Of a stretch of 35,632 nt of DNA, positions 6,396-13,351 are shown in pieces (the first letter of the stretch is position 1; each line of letters begins with the position of its first letter). The notes below the pieces were generated by a model. That model was not told where the DNA came from. It saw only the letters and a list, made by a program, of their open reading frames with translations, and made no database searches. The DNA lies in IMG/VR virus record IMGVR_UViG_3300009146_000028, positions 1-35,632 of that record. One strand, given 5' to 3'. The stretch comes from a virus. The position numbers were made by a program, and so were the translations under genes.

Positions 6396-7814
6396 GTGGT
6401 CGACGATCGAACGCCCGAGCAGTGGCGCGACGTGTTGCTCCGCGAACTCGCCGCCCGGCAACCCGTGCTCGCTACACGATTCGCGTACTACGAGGGCGAT
6501 CACCCGTTGCCGAGGGCGCCGGCCGCGGCCCGCGAGGCGTACGCCCGGTTCCTTCGCCAGTCCCGGTCGAACTGGGTGCAACTCGTCGTCGACGCCGTCG
6601 CCGAACGCCTGCAGGTCGTCGGGTTCCGCTTCGGTGCCGATGAGGGCGACGACCGCGACGCCTGGGCGATCTGGCAAGCGAACGGGCTCGACGCCGACTC
6701 CGAGCTCAGCCAGACCGATGCGTTGACGGGCGGCGTGTCGTACGTGTCGGTGTGGCCCGACGAGGCATCCCCGGTCGGCGTGATGATCGCACCGGAACAC
6801 CCGCTGCAGACCATCGTGGCGTTCGACCCGCGCGGCCGCCGGCGCCGGGCGGCGTCGCTCAAGGCATGGGTCGACGTCGACCGCTGGATGTGCTGGGTTG
6901 CGACACCCGAGCGTTCCGTCACGTACGCGGCGCCCGCCGTCGGCGACGCCATGTCGGTCGTGCCGATGTCCTGGGATCTCGTCGACGACGTCGACAACCC
7001 GCTCGGCGAGGTGCCCGTGATCGAGTTGCGGCCGTGGCCGCGCACCCGCCCGCTGTTGCCCGGCGAGTTGCCGGGCCGGTCCGAGATGGACGGCGTGCTC
7101 GACATCCAGAATCGAATCAACACCACGACGTTCTCGCGAATTATCGCGACCGAGTACGCCGCCTTCCGGCAAAAATGGGCAACGGGGCTCGAAGCCCAGA
7201 ACAAGCGCGACCCCGACACCGGCGAAGAGGTGCTCGACCCGATCACCGGGCTACCGATCCCCGTGTCGCCGTACGACGTCGCCGTCGACCGGCTCTGGGT
7301 CGCCGAAGACCCGGGCGTGCGGTTCGGCGAGTTCGGCGAGTCCGAGCTCAAGGGCTACGTGACCGCCGCCCAGGCCGACGTCGAGCAACTCGCCGCCATC
7401 ACGCGCACGCCGCCGCACTACCTCCTTGGCGCCATCGTCAACGCGTCGGGCGACGCGTTGAAGGCGGCCGAGACCGGGCTCGTGTCGAAGGTGCGCCGCC
7501 GGGCCGGTCACTTCGGTGAGGGCTGGGAAGACGTGATGCGCCTGGCGTTCACCGCCACGGGCGACGCCCGGGCCGTCGACTTCGGCGCCGAGGTCATCTG
7601 GCGCGACTTCGAGACCCGGTCCGAAGGCGAACGGGTCGACGCGCTCGTGAAGATGGCGTCGCTCGGCGTGCCCGAACCCGTGTTGTGGCAGCGCTGGGGT
7701 GCGTCGCCGCAGGAGGTGCAGCGCTGGGAGGCGATGGCGGCCGACCGGGCGTTGATGCTCGCCGTCGCCGGCGGCGCGCCGGTGCCCGGTGAACCGGCGC
7801 CGGTGCCCGTGTGA
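6396..7814 (+). CDS. Portal protein, SPP1 gp6-like
   Basis: Twelve copies of this protein form the ring at one vertex of the head through which DNA enters and leaves. The 472-residue length, the N-terminal RFAYYEGDHPLPRAPAAAR and SNWVQLVVDAVAERLQVVGF, and the central region QTDALTGGVSYVSVWPDE fit SPP1-type portals. So does the later AAQADVEQLAAITRTPPHYL followed by GDALKAAETGL, the usual tunnel-helix/crown region. The C-terminus ends in a flexible P/A-rich tail. It sits between terminase and MuF-like genes as expected and overlaps the latter by four bases. The GTG start is chosen because upstream codons are not in a convincing coding frame. Confidence 0.92.
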   Translation: MVDDRTPEQWRDVLLRELAARQPVLATRFAYYEGDHPLPRAPAAAREAYARFLRQSRSNWVQLVVDAVAERLQVVGFRFGADEGDDRDAWAIWQANGLDADSELSQTDALTGGVSYVSVWPDEASPVGVMIAPEHPLQTIVAFDPRGRRRRAASLKAWVDVDRWMCWVATPERSVTYAAPAVGDAMSVVPMSWDLVDDVDNPLGEVPVIELRPWPRTRPLLPGELPGRSEMDGVLDIQNRINTTTFSRIIATEYAAFRQKWATGLEAQNKRDPDTGEEVLDPITGLPIPVSPYDVAVDRLWVAEDPGVRFGEFGESELKGYVTAAQADVEQLAAITRTPPHYLLGAIVNASGDALKAAETGLVSKVRRRAGHFGEGWEDVMRLAFTATGDARAVDFGAEVIWRDFETRSEGERVDALVKMASLGVPEPVLWQRWGASPQEVQRWEAMAADRALMLAVAGGAPVPGEPAPVPV

Positions 7815-8548
7815 CGATCACGCCGGTAGATGCGTTGATGGACGGGTACGCCCGGGCTCACTTCCGGTACGGGACCGCCATCGAGGCGACCGTGACCCGG
7901 CAATGGGTCACCCTCGGCGGCGTCGACGACGCCTCGGCCGCCGCGTTCGGGCAAGCCGCGGCCCGGGTCGCCGGCGTCGGCCGGGCCGGCGCCGCCCGGC
8001 TCACCTCGACGTTCCTGACCCGCCAGGTCGCCATGTTGACCGACGGGCACGTGCGGGCCGTCGACATCGACATCGACGACCTGGCGACGCCGGCGTTGCG
8101 GTCCGGGCTCACCGACGCTGAACTGTGGCTGCGGCCCGTGGTGACGGCGCGCACGTACCTGTCCCGTGGCGCCCGGTACGCCGACGCGATGGCATCGGGC
8201 CGGGCGACGGCCGCCGGCATCGCTCACACCGACGTCGCCCTGGCCCAGCGGTACGCAACCCGGGCGTCGCTGTACGGCGACGACCGGGTCGTCGGCGTGC
8301 GCCGGGTGCCCGGGTGGCGGGCGTGCCGGTTGTGCTCGCTCGCGGCCGAGCGCGTGTACTACGTGCGGGACCTGATGCCGATCCACACGTCGTGTCGGTG
8401 CACGACCTCGGCCGTCGTCGACGGCCGCGACCCGGGCGCCCGCCGCAACGCCGTCACCGAGCGGGCCGCGACCGGCCCGTTGCCCGACGACTACGTGATC
8501 GACCTGACCACCGAGATCGCACCATCACTTCAGGAGGTGAACGCCTGA
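7811..8548 (+). CDS. MuF-like minor head protein
   Basis: This 245-residue protein follows the portal gene, the classical position for Mu gpF/SPP1 gp7-type minor capsid proteins. These are packaged in small numbers and associate with the portal. A helical N-terminal region is followed by the diagnostic C-terminal motif CRLCSLAAERVYYVRDLMPI and then HTSCRCTTSAV (about residues 175-204), including the CxxC, H and CxC residues typical of the family. GTG start in a GTGA overlap with the portal gene. Its 3' end carries the strong ribosome binding site AGGAGGTGA of the scaffold gene. No toxin domain is fused to it. Confidence 0.85.
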   Translation: MTITPVDALMDGYARAHFRYGTAIEATVTRQWVTLGGVDDASAAAFGQAAARVAGVGRAGAARLTSTFLTRQVAMLTDGHVRAVDIDIDDLATPALRSGLTDAELWLRPVVTARTYLSRGARYADAMASGRATAAGIAHTDVALAQRYATRASLYGDDRVVGVRRVPGWRACRLCSLAAERVYYVRDLMPIHTSCRCTTSAVVDGRDPGARRNAVTERAATGPLPDDYVIDLTTEIAPSLQEVNA

Positions 8549-9117
8549 TGCCACCCGACCCCGACCCCGGCACCCCGGCGCCCGAGGGCGATCCGCCCGA
8601 TCCGAACACCGACTCGAACACCGACTCGAACACCGGCGAGGGCGGCGACGACGACGTCGACGTCAAGAAGCTGAAAGCGACCTTGGCGGCGGAGCGGCGG
8701 GCCCGCGTCGCCGCCGAACGCGAGGCGACGAAGCTCCGCGACGAACACGCCACCGACGCCGACCGCGCCATCGCCGCGGCCCGGGACGAGGGCCGGCGCG
8801 AGGCGATGGGTCAGGTCGGCGCCCGGATGGTCGAAGCCGAGGTGCGCGCCGCCGCCGGCGGCCGCCTGGCCGACCCGGCCGACGCCGTCCGGCTACTCGA
8901 GGTCGGGTCGTTCATCGACGACGACACGGGCGACATCGACCGGGACGCCATCGCCGCCGCCATCGACGAACTCGTCGAAGCCAAGCCGTACCTGAAAGCG
9001 GGTGCGTCGGGTCGCAACGGGTCGCCGCCGCCGCCTGCGCCGCAGGGCACCCGGCCCGGCCCGGCCGTCGAGGGCGACGGCGACGCGTTCCTGCGCCGGG
9101 TCGCGCGCGGCGGGTGA
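8548..9117 (+). CDS. Capsid scaffolding protein
   Basis: The protein (189 aa) begins with a disordered acidic P/D/G-rich arm containing a short tandem repeat (NTDSNTDSNTGE, residues 20-31). It then has a long, highly charged coiled-coil-like helix (VKKLKATLAAERRARVAAER through DRAIAAARDEGRREAMG, about 38-90). It ends with a helical domain near LADPADAVRLLEVGSFIDDD. This layout fits phage scaffolds, which template head assembly from inside and then leave. Its place directly before the capsid gene agrees. The ATG overlaps the previous stop by one base and has AGGAGG nine bases upstream. No head protease gene is recognisable, so the scaffold may exit without cleavage. Confidence 0.85.
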   Translation: MPPDPDPGTPAPEGDPPDPNTDSNTDSNTGEGGDDDVDVKKLKATLAAERRARVAAEREATKLRDEHATDADRAIAAARDEGRREAMGQVGARMVEAEVRAAAGGRLADPADAVRLLEVGSFIDDDTGDIDRDAIAAAIDELVEAKPYLKAGASGRNGSPPPPAPQGTRPGPAVEGDGDAFLRRVARGG

Positions 9118-9270
9118 CCGGCCGGTCATACTGAACCCGAGCCGGGACGCCGTGATGGCAACCGGCGGGCCGGTGACGGTCGGGCGCGTGATGCGCCACA
9201 CCCCGTGGATGCAGCGTGATGCGGTCCCCGAGGTCGAGCAGTAGTCGACCATCGGAAGGAGGGCCGTCCC
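9118..9270 (+). promoter_or_regulatory. Leader region before the capsid gene with paired CGTGATGCG motifs
   Basis: This 153-base gap ends in the strong ribosome binding site GGAAGGAGGG before the capsid GTG. CGTGATGCG occurs twice, at 9187-9195 and 9215-9223, 28 bases apart. Its complement CGCATCACG is the core of the tandem repeat in the control region at 26887-26926. This suggests a possible shared binding site for one regulator, or a promoter region dedicated to the capsid gene. The motif is GC-rich, and single copies occur by chance in coding regions (for example near 7535), so the link is tentative. Confidence 0.4.
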
Positions 9271-10269
9271 GTGCCCGTCATCGACTCGACGTTGATCCCG
9301 ACGTCGATCAGTTCCCAGATCATCGGCGCCGTCACCGAGCAGTCGGTGGTGATGAAGCTCGCCAACAAGCAGCCGATGCCGACCGGCGCCACGTCCGTGC
9401 CGATCCTCAAGACCCTCCCGACGTCGGGCTGGGTCAACGGGCACGGCGGCCGCAAGCCGGCGACGGCCGTCGAGTGGACCTCGGACAACATCGTTCCCGA
9501 AGAGGTCGCCGCGGTCATCGCCGTACCCCAGTCGCTGATCGACGACTCGGGCATCCCGATCTGGGGTGCCGTGCAACAGGCGATCGTCGACGCCGTCACG
9601 TACAGCATCGACTCGGCGATCCTGTTCGGCGAGAACGCACCGCCGAGCTTCCCGGCCGACGGCATCGCCGGTCAGGCGCTCCTGAACGGCCGCGTCGCCC
9701 ACAGTCCCGACGCCGGCCCGCCCGTCGTCGACCTGGCCGAAGCGATCAACCAGGCGATGGCCGACGTCGAGAACGACGGGCTCATGCCGACCGGGCACGC
9801 CGCGGATGTCACGCTCAAGTCGAAGCTGCGCGGGCTCCGCACGACCACGGGCGAGCCGTTGTTCGTCCCGAACCTCGGCGCCGGCATGTACGACACGATC
9901 TGGAACCTGCCCGTCGCCTGGTCGGCGTCCGGTGCCTTCGACATCACCATCGCCGACCTCATCACCGGCGACTGGACGAAGGTGATCGTCGGTGTCCGCC
10001 AGGACATCCGGGTTGAGACCTCGACCGACGGCACGATCGTCGACGCCGCCGGCAAGGTGCTGGTGTCCGCGTTCCAGGACAACCAGGTGCTGATGAAGGT
10101 CTTCGCCCGGCTCGGGTACGTGATCGGCGTCCCCGTCAGCCGACGGGCGAACGGTCCGGCGTTCCCGTTCGGGCTCGTCAAGTCGACCGGCATGGCCACG
10201 CCGCTCACCGCCGCCGCCGGTCCCGAGGGCGACGTCGAGAACGGCACCGCCCGCACGGCGAAGCGCTGA
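9271..10269 (+). CDS. Major capsid protein, HK97 fold
   Basis: The main shell protein, 332 residues. The segments QIIGAVTEQSVVMKLANKQP, TSVPILKTLPTSGWVNGHGG, and SDNIVPEEVAAVIAVPQSLI with the following DDSGIPIWGAVQQAIVDAVT match the HK97-type capsid pattern of N-arm, P-domain strands and spine helix. The C-terminal part (FQDNQVLMKVFARLGYVIGV) matches the A/P-domain end. There is no N-terminal delta domain, consistent with the separate scaffold gene just upstream. The start is a GTG with a GGAAGGAGGG ribosome binding site, the best in the virion operon, which fits the need for high expression. Confidence 0.93.
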   Translation: MPVIDSTLIPTSISSQIIGAVTEQSVVMKLANKQPMPTGATSVPILKTLPTSGWVNGHGGRKPATAVEWTSDNIVPEEVAAVIAVPQSLIDDSGIPIWGAVQQAIVDAVTYSIDSAILFGENAPPSFPADGIAGQALLNGRVAHSPDAGPPVVDLAEAINQAMADVENDGLMPTGHAADVTLKSKLRGLRTTTGEPLFVPNLGAGMYDTIWNLPVAWSASGAFDITIADLITGDWTKVIVGVRQDIRVETSTDGTIVDAAGKVLVSAFQDNQVLMKVFARLGYVIGVPVSRRANGPAFPFGLVKSTGMATPLTAAAGPEGDVENGTARTAKR

Positions 10270-10270
10270 A

Positions 10271-10286
10271 CCCCGAGGGGTCGGGG
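10271..10286 (+). promoter_or_regulatory. Hairpin over the ribosome binding site after the capsid gene
   Basis: CCCCGA (10271-10276) pairs with TCGGGG (10281-10286) around a GGGG loop, immediately after the capsid stop codon. The right arm contains the ribosome binding site (GGGGAG) of the next gene, whose ATG is at 10289. Folding would hide that site and could lower translation of the connector genes relative to capsid. It has no T-run, so it is less likely to be a classical terminator. Confidence 0.45.
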
Positions 10287-10288
10287 AG

Positions 10289-10708
10289 ATGGGCGCGCCG
10301 CTGTGCGCGATCGCGGACATCGAGGCGCTGCTCGGCGCGCCCGTCCCCGACGACCGCAAGCCGGGTGTTACCCGGCTGATCGAACTGGCATCGGGTGTCG
10401 TCGCCGCCGCGTGCCGGCCGCTGCCGACCATCACGCCCGACGTCGTCACGACGGTCACCGCCACGCTGGTTACCCGCCAGTACCTGAATCCGTCGATGGC
10501 GTCGTCGGAGTCCCTCGCCGGGTACCGGGTCGGGTACCCGGCGCACGGGCTCACCCTCACCGAAGCCGACCGGGACGCGCTCGGCGACTGGGCCGGCGTC
10601 CCGTCCGGCAAGGGCGCCTACTCGATGCTGACGCCGTCACCGTTCGCGTACGGGCCGGACGAGGGCTGGTACGACGACGGGCCGATCGTCGGCGAGGTCA
10701 TCCCGTGA
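10289..10708 (+). CDS. Head-tail connector / adaptor protein
   Basis: This 139-residue protein follows the capsid gene, the position of HK97 gp6-like or SPP1 gp15-like adaptors that dock under the portal. The N-terminal half, CAIADIEALLGAPVPDDRKP then VTRLIELASGVVAAACR, is the helical signature of this group. The later QYLNPSMASSESLAGYRVGY-type region and the glycine/tyrosine-rich tail (LTEADRDALGDWAG) are also typical. Assignment rests on pattern and position. A GTGA overlap joins it to the next gene. Confidence 0.75.
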   Translation: MGAPLCAIADIEALLGAPVPDDRKPGVTRLIELASGVVAAACRPLPTITPDVVTTVTATLVTRQYLNPSMASSESLAGYRVGYPAHGLTLTEADRDALGDWAGVPSGKGAYSMLTPSPFAYGPDEGWYDDGPIVGEVIP

Positions 10709-11049
10709 CCGTCGCCGCGCTCGCCCGCCGCCCGGCGACCCTGCACCGCCGCGTCGGCGACGCCGGCGTCACCGACCCGTACAACAACGACCTGGGCACC
10801 TGGGACGCGTTCCCGACCCGGGCGTACGGCACCCAGCGCCGGGCGAACGAGCTCACCGACGACGGCGGGTTGATCGCCGTCGATGACTGGGCGGTCGTGT
10901 GGGCCGACGACGTGCCCGCCAAGGCGTCGGACCGGATCGCCATCGACGGGCTCGGGATCTTCGAACTGACCGGCCCGTCACATCGGGTCGTGCACCCGCA
11001 GACGAACCGGTTCAGCCACGTCGAAGCGAACGCCCGGGCGGTGACGTGA
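10705..11049 (+). CDS. Head-closure (stopper) protein
   Basis: The 114-residue protein contains ATLHRRVGDAGVTDPYNND, a beta-rich centre (WAVVWADDVPAKASDRIAID) and a closing strand region that includes LGIFELTGPSHRVVHP. This order matches small head-closure proteins that plug the connector after packaging. Position between adaptor and the gp10-like protein supports this. GTG start in a GTGA overlap. The stop overlaps the next ATG by one base. Confidence 0.65.
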   Translation: MTVAALARRPATLHRRVGDAGVTDPYNNDLGTWDAFPTRAYGTQRRANELTDDGGLIAVDDWAVVWADDVPAKASDRIAIDGLGIFELTGPSHRVVHPQTNRFSHVEANARAVT

Positions 11050-11399
11050 TGCCCGCGGCGCCGCCGATGGATGTGCGGATCACCTGGGTACCCAGCCCGG
11101 CCGGGCTCAAGGAGGTCGGCTTCATGCCCGGGATGCGGGCGTGCACGGCCGACGTCGCCACGAAGTACGCCCGGCTCGTCGCCCAGTTGACCCCCAAGCG
11201 CACGGGACGCACCCGCCGGGCGATCCGTGTCCAGGTGTCGGGCGTCGACCGCGAGTCGGCGTACACGGCCGTGAAGGGCTCCTGGTCGTTCTGGCACTTC
11301 GTCGAGTTCGGCACGATCCACAACCGGCCGTCGGCGCCGTTCCGCAACGCCGCGGCCCAGATGGGCCTGCGCTACGAAGATCCCGGGCCGGGCCGATGA
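11049..11399 (+). CDS. Tail-completion / neck protein, HK97 gp10-like
   Basis: The protein has a cationic N-terminal helix region (ACTADVATKYARLVAQLTPK) followed by RTGRTRRAIRVQ and the family hallmark WHFVEFGTIHNRPSAPFRNA (about residues 81-100). The W-x-EFGT...R-A-PF-R pattern is diagnostic of HK97 gp10-type proteins, which join the tail to the head. The 116-residue length is usual. It overlaps both neighbours, consistent with stoichiometric co-expression of neck components. Confidence 0.85.
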   Translation: MPAAPPMDVRITWVPSPAGLKEVGFMPGMRACTADVATKYARLVAQLTPKRTGRTRRAIRVQVSGVDRESAYTAVKGSWSFWHFVEFGTIHNRPSAPFRNAAAQMGLRYEDPGPGR

Positions 11400-11917
11400 C
11401 GATCGCCACGATGCCCGACGTCGAGCGACTCGTCATCGACGCGCTCATCGCCGACCCCGACATCACGGCGCTCGTCGCCGGCCGCGTGTACGGCGCCGTG
11501 CCGAACCAGAAGGTGTTCCCGCTCGTGCGGGTCGTTCGCTGGGGTGGCCAGATGCTCGATGACGGCGACCCGTTCTGGGCCGACGCACCGGCGTTGCAGA
11601 TCGACACCTGGGCCGACCGCAAGGCCGAAGCGGTCGGCGTCGCCGAGGTCGTCCGGGCCGTGTGCGCCCAGCGCCTGAAGGGCGCGCACCCGCTCGGCGT
11701 CGTCGCCGGCGTCGGCATCGGCACCTCGGTCTACGACCCCGACACGAGCTTCACGCCGGCGAAGCCACGTGTGCGCCTGGCCGTGGACCTCGTGACCCGT
11801 CCCTCGACCGCGCCGGCGCCGCCCGCCGGCGTGGTCGCCACCCGATCGCCCGTCGCGGCCGCCCCGCGCCGGAACGAACAGGCCGGGCCGTCCCCGGCCG
11901 GAAAGCAGGAACCGTGA
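11396..11917 (+). CDS. Tail terminator protein
   Basis: The protein is 173 residues. It contains VERLVIDALIADPDITALVA, then GRVYGAVPNQKVFPLVRVVR, and later ALQIDTWADRKAEAVGVAEV and SVYDPDTSFTPAKPRVRLAV. This order of an N-terminal helix, PLVRV strand, Q-D-W strand and a final RV-VDL strand is that of small proteins that cap the tail tube (gpU/DUF3168-like). A 40-residue P/A-rich disordered tail follows and is longer than usual. ATGA overlap upstream, GTGA overlap downstream. Confidence 0.75.
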   Translation: MTIATMPDVERLVIDALIADPDITALVAGRVYGAVPNQKVFPLVRVVRWGGQMLDDGDPFWADAPALQIDTWADRKAEAVGVAEVVRAVCAQRLKGAHPLGVVAGVGIGTSVYDPDTSFTPAKPRVRLAVDLVTRPSTAPAPPAGVVATRSPVAAAPRRNEQAGPSPAGKQEP

Positions 11918-12741
11918 CCCTCGGATTGAACGCCTACCAGCCCGACCCCGACGGCGACCCGCTCGTCGTGTACGCCGATGTCAGCGACGCGACCTGGCCC
12001 GTCACGATCGCCTGGGGTGACGGGTCGACCGACCAGATCCCGGCCGACGACGAAGCCGACATCGAACACACCTACCGCCAGGGCGGGTCGTTCAACGTCA
12101 CCGCCACCGACGCCTCCGGCGCATCCGATCAGGCGACCGTGAAGATCCCGAACGGCGCGGCCCGTGCCGAACTGTTCGCCGCCGGCGGAGCCAAGGGCGA
12201 CCCCGACGCCGTCGTGCTCGGCCCGGGCCTGCTCTACGTCGGGCCGGTCACCTCGGCCGACCCGTCCGACAACGACACGGCACTGCCGACGACCGACTAC
12301 CGGCCCGTCGGGTATACGGAAGAGGGCTCGTCGTTCGCGTACGAGACCACGACCGAAGACATCACGGTCGCCGAGGAAAACGACCCGATCCGAACCGTCC
12401 CGACCGGCACGACGTCGACCCTGTCGTTCTCGATGGCCGAGATGACCTGGGAGAACCTGCAGCTCGCGTTGAACGCCGGTTCGTCGGTCGCCGCGGTGCC
12501 GCCGACGGCGCCGACGTTGATCGAACCGGTCACGCCCGGCGAAGAGGTGCGCGTGAAGCTCATCTGGGACTCCGACTACGGGTCGCGGTGGATCTTCCGT
12601 CAGTGCATCCAGTCGGGCACGCTCACGATCGACCGGAAGAAGGCGCCCGACAAAGGGCTCCTGCCCGTCGAGTTCAAGTGCGAACGACCCGCCGCGGGCG
12701 CGCCGTTCGCCGTCATCCCGTCGGCCGATGGGCTCGTGTGA
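11914..12741 (+). CDS. Major tail tube protein with N-terminal PKD-like domain
   Basis: The protein has two parts. Residues 1-80 form an Ig/PKD-type domain with the signature VTIAWGDGSTDQIP, then IEHTYRQGGSFNVTATDASG. From about residue 90 on comes a tail tube domain (AVVLGPGLLYVGPVTSADPS, the ENDPIRTVPTGTTSTLSFSM motif and a final FRQCIQSGTLTIDR), typical of siphovirus tube subunits that stack around the tape measure. Added Ig-like domains on tube proteins are usually C-terminal. Here the domain is N-terminal and would decorate the tail surface. GTG start in a GTGA overlap. The stop overlaps the chaperone ATG by one base. Confidence 0.85.
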   Translation: MTLGLNAYQPDPDGDPLVVYADVSDATWPVTIAWGDGSTDQIPADDEADIEHTYRQGGSFNVTATDASGASDQATVKIPNGAARAELFAAGGAKGDPDAVVLGPGLLYVGPVTSADPSDNDTALPTTDYRPVGYTEEGSSFAYETTTEDITVAEENDPIRTVPTGTTSTLSFSMAEMTWENLQLALNAGSSVAAVPPTAPTLIEPVTPGEEVRVKLIWDSDYGSRWIFRQCIQSGTLTIDRKKAPDKGLLPVEFKCERPAAGAPFAVIPSADGLV

Positions 12742-13181
12742 TGCACCTCGGCGAACTGGCAGCGGCGAAGGCCGAACAGGATCCCGCCGAGGCGATCAGC
12801 TTCGACTGGCACGGCCGGCGCATCCGGTGCCGGTCCGAGTTGCCGGCGATGGCGCTGCTCGAACTGGCGGCGACGGGCGACGACCTCAAGGGCACGATGG
12901 CCGAAGCCGACTTCATGACGGTCGCCGCCGCGTTCCACCGGTTCCTGGAGTCGGTCATCGACCCCGAGGACTGGCCCGCGTTCCGGCGGGCGTCGACGGA
13001 ACACGGCGACGGCCCGGCCGAACTGCTGCCGCTCGTCGAGCAACTTGGAGCGGCGATATCCGGCCGCCCTACCGTGCGACGATCCGGCTCGCCCGCTGGG
13101 CCGTCGACCACTACGGATACCTCGACGGCACCCTTGCCCTCTCGGGCATCGACGCCGGCGCCATCAGCGCTCGCCGGCTGA
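12741..13181 (+). CDS. Tail assembly chaperone, short form (gpG-like)
   Basis: The 146-residue product of the unshifted frame. Its folded part covers residues 1-108 (MHLGELAAAKAEQDPAEAIS through LLPLVEQLGAAISGRP). The rest is a low-complexity S/T/P/A-rich tail that looks like read-through of an unselected frame. In siphoviruses this gene lies between tube and tape measure genes, and its product binds the tape measure during assembly. The frame change is described in the next entry. The ATG shares one base with the tube gene's stop. Confidence 0.82.
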   Translation: MHLGELAAAKAEQDPAEAISFDWHGRRIRCRSELPAMALLELAATGDDLKGTMAEADFMTVAAAFHRFLESVIDPEDWPAFRRASTEHGDGPAELLPLVEQLGAAISGRPTVRRSGSPAGPSTTTDTSTAPLPSRASTPAPSALAG

Positions 13182-13351
13182 CCAACATCACCTACGCGTT
13201 GCTGGCCCGAGGGCTCGACGACGACGGGCTGGCCAAGTTCAACGACGCGTTGCTCACCCCGGTCATGACCGAACGGCAACGCCACCGGATCGCGCAACGC
13301 CGCCGGCGGGTCGCTGTGGCGCGCTTCGGCGGTGAGGTGATGGCGTCGTGA
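12741..13351 (+). CDS. Tail assembly chaperone, -1 frameshift fusion (gpGT-like)
   Basis: A second frame, one base back, encodes a well-formed domain from about 13040 to 13351: IRPPYRATIRLARWAVDHYG, then SARRLTNITYALLARGLDDD and a basic C-terminus. It has no start of its own, so it must be made as a -1 fusion to the upstream chaperone, as in lambda G-T and many actinophages. I cannot see a classical X-XXY-YYZ heptamer. The best candidate is the CCT codon at 13068-13070, preceded by C, where the proline tRNA could re-pair on CCC. The exact slip point is inferred. The end overlaps the tape measure start (GTGA). Confidence 0.75.
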
